From Paenibacillus sp. 1781tsa1 (GTDB lineage Bacteria > Bacillota > Bacilli > Paenibacillales > Paenibacillaceae), in assembly GCF_024159265.1 (NCBI RefSeq), contig NZ_JAMYWY010000001.1, positions 5,890,001 to 5,954,000 of the forward strand: a stretch of 64,000 nt of DNA, written 5' to 3'. Numbering within the stretch: position 1 is the first letter of the stretch; every line of letters begins with the position of its first letter. The notes beneath the pieces are model-generated. The model was not told where the DNA came from. It searched no databases and saw only the letters and a list, made by a program, of their open reading frames with translations. The position numbers and the translations under genes were made by a program. This document shows positions 39,769 to 46,446 of this stretch, one piece after another.

Positions 39769-39796
39769 AATACGACAGGCTCTGCAGAAACGTTCA
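39769..39796 (-). promoter_or_regulatory. ECF-type (probably SigY-autoregulated) promoter
   Basis: TGAACG (39791-39796), 16-base spacer, CGTATT (39769-39774, within TGTCGTA). The AAC of the -35 and CGT of the -10 are hallmarks of ECF promoters, and TGAACG with TGTCGTA resembles what is known of the B. subtilis sigY promoter. About 25 bases before the sigY start. Confidence 0.7.
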
Positions 39797-39842
39797 ATGG
39801 AGATAAAAAAAAAAAAATCAAACCCGACAATTTCCCGGGCAA

Positions 39843-40109
39843 TCAGACTTGATTCCGGTAATCTTGCAACTTGTCGAACCACGGTTGATTGCGGGCTCCG
39901 TTTTTCAACACACGGCTTGTCCATATATTCTGCTGAGATTTCATCTCTTCACCAGTCACGCTAGGGTTATGTATTAAAGTTCGCTTGGTACTAGTTTCTC
40001 TTTTCACACTTTCCAATATGCGACGGTTTTCATCCATAATCGGATACTCGACACGCTGTCCCAACGGAATAACTCTTGTTTTCTCCACTTTGATATTCCC
40101 CACTCTCAT
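39843..40109 (-). CDS. Small hypothetical protein, possibly truncated or silenced
   Basis: 88 residues, basic and hydrophilic (KVEKTRVIPLGQRVEYPIMDENRRILESVKRET, later NIWTSRVLKNGARNQPWFDKLQDYRN). No family recognised. The first ATG (40109) has no ribosome-binding site; only 4 bases separate it from the end of the MITE-like repeat at 40114, so the natural 5' end or promoter may have been displaced. An internal start cannot be excluded. Followed by a long T tract on the minus strand (39804-39817) before the sigY promoter. Confidence 0.4.
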   Translation of the reverse strand: MRVGNIKVEKTRVIPLGQRVEYPIMDENRRILESVKRETSTKRTLIHNPSVTGEEMKSQQNIWTSRVLKNGARNQPWFDKLQDYRNQV

Positions 40110-40113
40110 GATC

Positions 40114-40336
40114 TATATAAGTTGAACTAAAGATTATTTACACTGACACTACGATGACAGAATAACCTTCCAATCGCTGTTATCCCCAGATTTTTTGATT
40201 CCCTTTTCCGAAGGGGAAAATCCGGGGATAGCTTATGCTTTCGAAGTAGCTTTCTTGCAGAAAGCTTGTAGCTTCGCTTTTTCAGGTTCTTTCTGTCCTC
40301 TCCGTTATCGTGTAAATGATTAGTTCAACTTATATA
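40114..40336. repeat. MITE-like structured repeat, copy 2
   Basis: 223 bp, bounded by perfect 17-bp inverted repeats (TATATAAGTTGAACTAA at 40114-40130 and its complement at 40320-40336), which extend imperfectly through TTTACAC/GTGTAAA to about 30 bp. The interior matches 6113-6343 closely, including the CCCCAGATTTT...AAAATCCGGGG hairpin (about 40181-40230) and the CGAAG/AGCTTTCT hairpin (about 40243-40277). No coding capacity. TA-rich ends fit TA-targeted (IS630/mariner-like) MITEs. Confidence 0.8.
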
Positions 40337-40482
40337 CTATTTTCTTAAACTCATCATTTCTAAACAATCTGTTCTTGTTGCTAACTTGTTATTGGTCTCA
40401 AACTGGCTTGTGATGAAGCGCATCTTGCATCTCTATGTAGCGTAAAAAAGGCTAATTCTGTGATAAAAAGGGGCTGAAAACA

Positions 40483-40525
40483 AAAAAAGAACGCAAACCG
40501 GGTATAAACCGCAGTCTGCGTGCTT
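40483..40525 (-). terminator. Terminator of the DedA-thioredoxin-hydrolase operon
   Basis: On the minus strand ACGCA...CGG/CCG...TGCGT is followed by TCTTTTTTTG. It lies about 125 bases past the hydrolase stop. The rest of 40337-40649 shows no gene. Confidence 0.6.
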
Positions 40526-40649
40526 CGCAAGGTTGGGTGTTTCTTGGTAATGCTTCAGTTAGATGATGCCTTAACGCTTGTAACAACTAATTGCTATTCT
40601 AATGAAAAAGTTGTCACTTGTCCAGACTTTCTTCACATATCATGTCGGA

Positions 40650-41282
40650 TTATCTTGCAGACACGTAAGGATTGTTCTGTTTCTCATAACCAATGGTCGT
40701 TTTGGGTCCATGACCTGGATACACTTTAACCTCATCAGCAAAGGTATACAGCTTGTTCTGGATCGAATCAATCAGATCCCGTTCACGTCCTCCCGTGAGG
40801 TCCGTTCTGCCCACACCCATGCGGAACAGTACATCACCGGCAAAGAGATCGTTATCACAAAGCAAACTTACACTGCCTGGTGAATGCCCAGGTGTATGGA
40901 ACACTTTAAACGTATGTCCAATCAGATTCAGCTTCTGCCCTTCGTCCATAGCATATTCAGCAGGATCTGTCGAAAGTGGTGGTGTCGCCTGCGGCCAATT
41001 CAAAGATCCATTTAATTTGGGGGTGGTGAGCCAGTCACTCTCCAAGTCATGAAGATAAACGGGACATCCCTTCAACTTGCGAATCTCATCTACGCCGCCC
41101 ATATGATCAAAATGAGCATGAGTCAAGAGAATAGCTTCGATCTCCAAATCTTGAATCGCCTTAAGCAGCGGGCCTGGATTCATGCCCGGATCAATAATGA
41201 CCGCTTTGCCCGGATCATCTCCTTGCAAGAGATACGCATTGGTCTGAAGCGGGCCAAGTGTAAACGTGCGAATGTTAAGCAT
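40650..41282 (-). CDS. Metallo-beta-lactamase-fold hydrolase (glyoxalase II-like, YqgX type)
   Basis: 210 residues. Metal-binding motif THAHFDHMGG (HxHxDH), then HTPGHSPGS, FAGDVLFRMGVGRTDL and YPGHGPKT, the full ligand set of the glyoxalase II-like clade. The likely reaction is thioester or related hydrolysis; the natural substrate is not assignable (bacilli use bacillithiol). Weak ribosome-binding site: the ATG at 41282 is 6 bases after the upstream stop, so translation is probably coupled. Last gene of dedA-thioredoxin-like-hydrolase. Confidence 0.85.
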   Translation of the reverse strand: MLNIRTFTLGPLQTNAYLLQGDDPGKAVIIDPGMNPGPLLKAIQDLEIEAILLTHAHFDHMGGVDEIRKLKGCPVYLHDLESDWLTTPKLNGSLNWPQATPPLSTDPAEYAMDEGQKLNLIGHTFKVFHTPGHSPGSVSLLCDNDLFAGDVLFRMGVGRTDLTGGRERDLIDSIQNKLYTFADEVKVYPGHGPKTTIGYEKQNNPYVSAR

Positions 41283-41288
41283 ATCGGC

Positions 41289-41858
41289 TTAATAACCCGA
41301 AATCAGTTCACGCAGCTCACGGATAATGGCCGCATGTGACTCCGTTCCTTCCCCATAACGTTTACCAATCTCTTGACGCGCTACAGCCAAATTCTCTTGA
41401 TAATCTGCTGCTTCACGATCCGGATTAAGGCGTTTGAATTCAATCATGACTTCCTGTACATGCTGCGGACGAGGTCCCCACTGACCAAGCACATGACCAC
41501 CTGTATCTGCAAAAATAACGATTGGCACGGAACGGCCACCCATCGTCAGGAACTCATCCATCACTTCGGGATGATTCTCCATAATCAGAACTTCAGTTGG
41601 GATTCCTGAGATTTCAAGCGCCTGGAATACAACCGGAATATTACGTACAACATCCCCGCACCAGTCAGCAGCCAGAATTAACACACGCAGGTCGTCGCGA
41701 TGGTTCAGGCTTTCAAAGAACTCACGATCCTCTTCGTTCGACCAAGTAAAGCTATCATAGTTGGCCTGGAATTCACTTTGGTTCTTGGTCATACTTTCGA
41801 TAAAATCCTTCGGTGGCAGACCTTTACCGAATTTGTGAGACAAGTTGGGTTTACCCAT
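41289..41858 (-). CDS. Thioredoxin-family protein with a single active-site cysteine
   Basis: 189 residues. Thioredoxin-like core LRVLILAADWCGDVVRNIPVVFQALE (~63-90) followed by the cis-Pro loop RSVPIVIFAD; helical C-terminal region (EENLAVARQEIGKRYGEG). The motif is WCGDV, lacking the second Cys of CxxC, so it cannot form the usual intramotif disulfide and may act through mixed disulfides with bacillithiol or protein thiols (inference). The start at 41858 has GGAAGTG upstream; 2 bases after the dedA stop. Confidence 0.8.
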   Translation of the reverse strand: MGKPNLSHKFGKGLPPKDFIESMTKNQSEFQANYDSFTWSNEEDREFFESLNHRDDLRVLILAADWCGDVVRNIPVVFQALEISGIPTEVLIMENHPEVMDEFLTMGGRSVPIVIFADTGGHVLGQWGPRPQHVQEVMIEFKRLNPDREAADYQENLAVARQEIGKRYGEGTESHAAIIRELRELISGY

Positions 41859-41860
41859 GA

Positions 41861-42475
41861 CTAGACACTTCCTTTCTTTTTGCGAGCATTCATCCATTTA
41901 ATAAGTACATAAACAATCATAAGGGCGAGAGCGACAAGCAAAATAGGCATAACATATGGCGCCGCTTTCTCATCAATATGCTTCCATTGATCTCCAAGAA
42001 TCATCCCTAAATATATAAACAATGCAGTCCAAGGTATAACAGCGAGTGTAGTAAGCAAAATGAATTTACCTACGTGCATTTTTGTGATACCAGCCGGGAT
42101 GGAGATGGCATGCCTTACCACCGGAACAAAACGCGCCGTGAAAATGACACCTGCACCATACTTGCGAAACCACTCCTCGGAATGGTCGATGTGTTTTTTC
42201 TGGATGAGTATGTATTTACCGAAGCGTTCAAGTACAGGTCTGCCGCCATAACGGCCAATCCAGTAAATAAATAACTGGGCAATCACGCCGCCCACCGTAC
42301 CAAAAATCATAGCACCGAAGAAGTTGATATTACCTTGTGAAACGAGAAACCCTCCATACGCCAGCACAATTTCGCTTGGGATAACTTCTAACATTAATCC
42401 AAGCATGATTCCAAAGTACCCAAGACTTTGAATCCAGTCGAACAACTGGCTGACAAGGTTATGAATAAAGTCCAT
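41861..42475 (-). CDS. DedA-family (SNARE-associated/VTT) membrane protein
   Basis: 204 residues. DedA signature: a re-entrant N-terminal helix (FGIMLGLMLEVIPSEIVLAYGGFLVSQG), the GGVIAQLFIYWIGRYGGRPVLERFGKY block and FTARFVPVVRHAISIPAGITKM with conserved Arg; later helices ~135-160 and ~170-190. DedA proteins are proton-coupled flippases of polyprenyl phosphate or phospholipid and support envelope integrity. AGAGGGT precedes the ATG. First gene of its operon. Confidence 0.88.
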   Translation of the reverse strand: MDFIHNLVSQLFDWIQSLGYFGIMLGLMLEVIPSEIVLAYGGFLVSQGNINFFGAMIFGTVGGVIAQLFIYWIGRYGGRPVLERFGKYILIQKKHIDHSEEWFRKYGAGVIFTARFVPVVRHAISIPAGITKMHVGKFILLTTLAVIPWTALFIYLGMILGDQWKHIDEKAAPYVMPILLVALALMIVYVLIKWMNARKKKGSV

Positions 42476-42635
42476 CTCAACCCTCTTTCTCCATCCTAAT
42501 TGGCGGTGCCTCTCCGCACCATGGATGTTCGTCCCTATTTTATCACAGGGCTGTGGACGTTGCTACTTCAAGAGGTTGGGATAGTGTCCCGTTCGCGGCA
42601 GTCCGCATATGGTATGGGGAGAGGAGCGTGAGAAG

Positions 42636-42983
42636 ATGTCACACAAGTCAATACCCGGTTCTCCGCCGGTCAAACATACGCAATCCGGTCAAAATCTTCC
42701 TTCCGCCAGGGGAATTCGCAGGGCATGCAGCAAGGAATTGTACCGGACAGCCAAGAGGCTAAAGGTATATGTCTCTCCCGAACGGATGAAGCAGGCGGAA
42801 GAATATTATTACAGTAAGGTGATTACGAATCTGCTCTGGATTGGGGAGAATCGCGACAACCGCAAGAAATTATGTGAGTGGTGGAATACGGATGTCAGTG
42901 CAGAGATTGCCGCGCTGTGGGAAGTAGAGGTTGAACCATTAAAAGATGCGTTTCAGCATGCATTTGGCGGATATCGTCTGTAG
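42636..42983 (+). CDS. Small hypothetical protein
   Basis: 115 residues. Basic, disordered N-terminus (~1-35), then a helical C-terminal part with regular hydrophobic spacing (RTAKRLKVYVSPERMKQAEEYYYSKVITNLLWIGENRDNRKKLCEWWNTDVSAEIAALWEVE). GAGGAG lies about 11 bases before the ATG. It is the only plus-strand gene of the area. I do not recognise the family; the aromatic-rich helical region suggests a folded domain, so it is probably real. Confidence 0.6.
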   Translation: MSHKSIPGSPPVKHTQSGQNLPSARGIRRACSKELYRTAKRLKVYVSPERMKQAEEYYYSKVITNLLWIGENRDNRKKLCEWWNTDVSAEIAALWEVEVEPLKDAFQHAFGGYRL

Positions 42984-43070
42984 ATATTCCAGAATGAAAA
43001 GCTTCGCTATAGGTGGAGTCAGGGGCGTCCTCTGGGTTAGGGTTGGAGCAGAGCATGGAGCTGATGAACA

Positions 43071-43300
43071 CCACAGGGAGTCTGAACAACGCTTGGAGTA
43101 TGAGCCTTAACAGGGAGTGCAACAAAGCTAGGAATATGAGCCTGACAGGGAGCGCAAGAATGCTGAGAGTATGAGCCCTAACAGGGAGTGCGAACATAAA
43201 CAGTGAGTTTGAACAAAGCTGGGAATTTGAACAACGCTTGGTGCATGAACAGGAACAGCGAGTGTGAACATAAACGATGCTGTGAACAAAGCTGGGAGTA
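43071..43300. repeat. Degenerate tandem repeat, ~36-bp unit
   Basis: Recurring ACAGGGAGTGC...AACAAAGCTGGGAGTATGAG-type units, around six diverged copies (starts near 43071, 43109, 43145, 43190, 43201 and 43240). No ribosome-binding site or plausible gene; the minus-strand open frame across it looks like repeat-derived Leu-rich filler. Confidence 0.6.
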
Positions 43301-43339
43301 TCTTTACATGCCCATGCTCAACCTCAAGCCCACAAGCGG

Positions 43340-43531
43340 TAACGAATCTGAGGCATCTTATTCAAGGATTTGAAGCACTCTTAGAAATCTAAAGAATCTG
43401 AGACATGTTATATCGGAATTTTTGGCCTTTTATAGCGTTATTGTTAGGGGATTTGTGGAAATAACGTGTCTGAAGTTCGTTACAATTTAAAAGGAGCAGC
43501 TAAAGGCCAAATAAGACGTCCTGTGTTCCTT
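43340..43531. repeat. Nested palindromic repeat cluster (REP-like)
   Basis: A ~23-bp motif occurs twice forward (TAACGAATCTGAGGCATCTT at 43340; TAAAGAATCTGAGACATGTT at 43390) and twice as its complement (43461-43482 and about 43508-43531). TTTGGCCTTTTAT near 43421 is mirrored by TAAAGGCCAAAT near 43501. The whole stretch can fold into a large nested hairpin. No gene. Confidence 0.6.
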
Positions 43532-43594
43532 AGAAAAACGCATACCATCCCCGCGAGGCAGCCAGTTTAGATTTCAAACTTTACAGATTTTAGA

Positions 43595-43666
43595 GACTTT
43601 ATAGACTTTATAGACTTTATAGACTTTATAGACTTTATAGACTTTATAGACTTTATAGACTTTACA
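43595..43666. repeat. 9-bp microsatellite, eight copies
   Basis: GACTTTATA repeated eight times head to tail (last copy GACTTTACA), with decayed copies just before it. Lies between the palindromic cluster and the 3' end of the O-antigen-ligase-like gene. Confidence 0.9.
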
Positions 43667-43707
43667 GACGCTGACATCCATTGTTATATCGCTCGGGTCA
43701 GCGTCAC
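43665..43707 (-). other. Stem-loop after the O-antigen-ligase-like gene
   Basis: GACGCTGAC pairs with GTCAGCGTC around a ~22-base loop, just after the stop at 43722. It lacks a T tract, so termination is only possible, not shown. Confidence 0.45.
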
Positions 43708-43721
43708 TATTCACCAGTGAT

Positions 43722-46250
43722 TCAAGAGCTCCGCTTGGTCAACTCTGGAGGAAATGGAGGAGAAGAAGCGGAAGCAAGCCTGCGCAGGCTCTCTCCATAG
43801 CCTGGAGCATGTTCTTCAATTACAAAACGGCGGTCATTACGAACGTCTCCCGCTTCCACTTCCTCAGCCAGCAGTTGATACCGTTCATACATCTGTACAC
43901 CAGCGGCGGCAGTCTGTCGGGCTCGATCTCTATATCCTGCCTTCCATTCTCGCCGCGCTGCCTGCTCCATCCAATACAAAGCGACGGATTGGCCAATGCC
44001 ATCATACCGATTCAATGCGATCGCTTGTTCAAAATATTTTGCAGCCTGCTGCCCTTCTCCGAATTGGGCCGCCAATCGTCCCAGTTCGATGTAACTCTGA
44101 GGGTGCATCGGAGAATGGGACAAGCTGTTCAAAAGAAGTGATGTTGCTTCTTGCCCCGGGAGAGATCGTGAAAGGGATATCATGATATCGGGTCGATTCG
44201 GATTCGATTGAAAAGCAGCCATAAGATGCACCTTGTGTGCTGAAGTGCCATCCGGTTCAGTCAGCGCCTGACGGTACTGCAATTCTGCTACGGCGTATCG
44301 GGAGGTCAGCCATATTGTTCCACCAAGCCAGAAAAGGATGATCATCACTGCGGATGCCCTTATTAACCGAGCAGTCACTCGCTGAAGTATATGAAAGAAG
44401 GTACGCATCGAGATAGTTGATCGGCTGAATTGAGTTGATAAAGATCGAAAAAAAACAGTTCTGGCTCTGGATCTGGATTCGGATCTGAAAGGTTTGTATT
44501 CCTCTCTTCCACCCAGTTGCTTGCCTTCCACTGCTTCCGTCTTCAATGCGGATGCCCATGAACCAAGCCAAATAAAAAGCATCCAGAATAAGGTGAAGCT
44601 CCAGTCAAAGTCCATCGCCCCATGCAGGCCAAAAACAAGCACGGATGGCATGAGCTGCGGTGCAAAATATAAGATGCTTCGCAGGGTGAGGAGAAACCAC
44701 CCTGCGACAAGCAGGATGCCGATCATGCCCGTGTCCAGGGCGAGATCGAGCAAGCCGTTGTGGACCTCGCCTCCAACATAAGGCGAGGATTGAATGGCGC
44801 GGAACATGTTGCGCCATGTGTCTCCCCCGTGGCCAAGCCATGCGGCCTCGGTCCACAACTGGAGGGCATCCCGCCACATCTGCAGGCGGGATACCCCCGT
44901 GCCGACACCTGCCGCTAGGCGATCGGCGGTGGAGGCCACGGCCATGAGTGCGGCGGCGGCTCCCGCCAGCACGATGGCCGTCAGGGCAGCGGCGCGAGGT
45001 GCCTTGGCGGCGCCGCTGTGCCATAGGCGGCACAGCAGCAGCGTGCCGAGCAGCGCAGCTGCCCATGCCCCGGCCAGTGCCAGCAGGCCGGGCACAGGTG
45101 CAGGCGCCAGCTGGGCAGCAGCCAGCTGGCGGTACAGCCAGGCCGCGCACGCTAGTGGCGCGGCCATGGCCAGCAGCAGCGGCAGGCGGGCACCGCGCCG
45201 CTGCAAAGCAAAGGCGGCGACCGCGGCGCAGCCGGTCGCCAGCCAAGCGCCGCGCGACTCGCTCAGCAGGAGCGCGGCTTGCGCGGGCATGAGCGGCAGC
45301 ACTGCCGCAATGAGTCGCCCGGCCGGCACAGGCCGGGCCAAGACTCGTGCGGCGGCTGTCAGCCGCTCCAATGCGTACATGCCAACAATGGCACCGTACG
45401 CATTAGGGTACTGCAATAATCCGCCGAGCCGTGCTCCGGCGGAGCTGATCTCGGGGTCAGCAGTCCGCATCACCCCGAAGGGCAGCGGCAATACTCCGCA
45501 CACGGCAAGAATGCCGCTTAGCACAAGCAAGCCGCCTGCCATCTGCCAACCGCAGGCTAACCAACGCGCACCATCCGTGCGCGCAGCCAGTATTGCGGTG
45601 AGCAGCGTAAACAGCGCAAGCAAGTTCCAACGCAGCATCTCATCCATACTGCCCTGTCTACTCACCGAACCTGACCAAGCGTGTAGCCCAAAACATGTCA
45701 TCATCGCTAGCGGCAACAATACCCGCCACATCCCCGGCAATCGAAATATAATCTCAACCATTCGTTCCATGTTCCCCTGCCCCTGTACCAATGACATGGG
45801 TATTCGTTCACTCGCCTTCTTCGGACGAAAAACTGTAAGAAATAGAACGATCATGATCAAGGTGCTTCCTGCTGCGATCAGAATAACAGGGTACAGATCC
45901 ACTGAATAGTACAGTCCTCGACCCAGACATCCTGCGAGCAGCAAGACAATAGAGAGTATGCCCAGCCCAACAGTCCATCCCAACCCTGAATAATGTTCAC
46001 GTCCCAAGATCCGAGAAAAACCACCTGACTCTTCGGATTGAATAACTCCATTTAATTGATATGTATCATCTTTTTTATATGTACTCTCTCTACTGCCCCT
46101 AATGTCCCCATTACATAAGTCCCTGTTATCTACATATTCTGTATCATTTGCGCGGTGAGACTGTTCAAGCACCTGTTCCATCATTTTCTCATTCGCCGCA
46201 TACCCTCGTTTATACCTTACAACTCCCTTATCCATTGCCCTATTCTTCAT
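43722..46250 (-). CDS. O-antigen ligase/Wzy-like polytopic membrane protein with C-terminal TPR region
   Basis: 842 residues. Hydrophilic N-terminus (~1-85), about a dozen membrane helices, and the O-antigen-ligase core: RLGGLLQYPNAYGAIVGMYAL, LLSESRGAWLATG and, on the outer loop, GHGGDTWRNMFRAIQSSPYVGGEVHNGLLDLALDTGMIGILL (the Wzy_C/WaaL His-containing motif). The C-terminal ~200 residues carry TPR-like helices (PQSYIELGRLAAQFGEGQQAAKYFEQAIALN). Such proteins polymerise or ligate surface glycans; in Gram-positives S-layer glycan or capsule is possible (inference). The start at 46250 has GGAGG 9 bases upstream. The central third (~44600-45650) is far richer in G+C than the flanks and encodes Ala-rich helices. 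Confidence 0.8.
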   Translation of the reverse strand: MKNRAMDKGVVRYKRGYAANEKMMEQVLEQSHRANDTEYVDNRDLCNGDIRGSRESTYKKDDTYQLNGVIQSEESGGFSRILGREHYSGLGWTVGLGILSIVLLLAGCLGRGLYYSVDLYPVILIAAGSTLIMIVLFLTVFRPKKASERIPMSLVQGQGNMERMVEIIFRLPGMWRVLLPLAMMTCFGLHAWSGSVSRQGSMDEMLRWNLLALFTLLTAILAARTDGARWLACGWQMAGGLLVLSGILAVCGVLPLPFGVMRTADPEISSAGARLGGLLQYPNAYGAIVGMYALERLTAAARVLARPVPAGRLIAAVLPLMPAQAALLLSESRGAWLATGCAAVAAFALQRRGARLPLLLAMAAPLACAAWLYRQLAAAQLAPAPVPGLLALAGAWAAALLGTLLLCRLWHSGAAKAPRAAALTAIVLAGAAAALMAVASTADRLAAGVGTGVSRLQMWRDALQLWTEAAWLGHGGDTWRNMFRAIQSSPYVGGEVHNGLLDLALDTGMIGILLVAGWFLLTLRSILYFAPQLMPSVLVFGLHGAMDFDWSFTLFWMLFIWLGSWASALKTEAVEGKQLGGREEYKPFRSESRSRARTVFFRSLSTQFSRSTISMRTFFHILQRVTARLIRASAVMIILFWLGGTIWLTSRYAVAELQYRQALTEPDGTSAHKVHLMAAFQSNPNRPDIMISLSRSLPGQEATSLLLNSLSHSPMHPQSYIELGRLAAQFGEGQQAAKYFEQAIALNRYDGIGQSVALYWMEQAARREWKAGYRDRARQTAAAGVQMYERYQLLAEEVEAGDVRNDRRFVIEEHAPGYGESLRRLASASSPPFPPELTKRSS

Positions 46251-46297
46251 CCTTATCCCCCTCCTTCCACCGCTCCATATGTCCATATGCATAACAA

Positions 46298-46335
46298 AGA
46301 GACAGAAGCTCCCGATAACGGGTCCTTCTGTCTCT
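46298..46335 (-). terminator. Hairpin between the 46447-47694 methyltransferase gene and the ligase-like gene
   Basis: AGAGACAGAAG/CTTCTGTCTCT, 11 bp, followed by TTGTT on the minus strand. A second stem, CAGGGAC/GTCCCTG, lies at 46402-46434. Either could end the methyltransferase transcript. Confidence 0.6.
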
Positions 46336-46446
46336 GATACATACCTGACAGTTATGATGTTGCTTGCTACAACGTATGTGCATAATATTGAACTTTACAT
46401 TCAGGGACCCTAATTGCAGTATGTCCCTGGATTGGCATTGGCACAC

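Noticed and set aside
39742..39924. N-terminal extension of the SigY-like frame (61 extra codons)
   Set aside because: Covers an ECF promoter, a poly-A tract and a run of Phe codons; sigma-factor homology begins only at the inner ATG.
42895..43197. Minus-strand 100-codon frame across the tandem repeat
   Set aside because: Repeating LPVR/LLHSLLRLIL translation simply mirrors the DNA repeat; no ribosome-binding site.
43338..43531. CRISPR array
   Set aside because: The repeats alternate in orientation and spacing and there are no cas genes, so this is a palindromic cluster rather than a CRISPR array.
44605..45246. Minus-strand open frame of 213 codons in another frame of the same region
   Set aside because: High-GC shadow rich in Arg, Gly, Cys and His with no homology; caused by scarcity of stop codons at high GC.
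44794..45909. Long plus-strand open frame of 371 codons
   Set aside because: Antisense shadow of the GC-rich part of the O-antigen-ligase-like gene; Arg/Ala/Ser-rich low-complexity translation, no ribosome-binding site, and the minus frame has clear membrane helices and family motifs.
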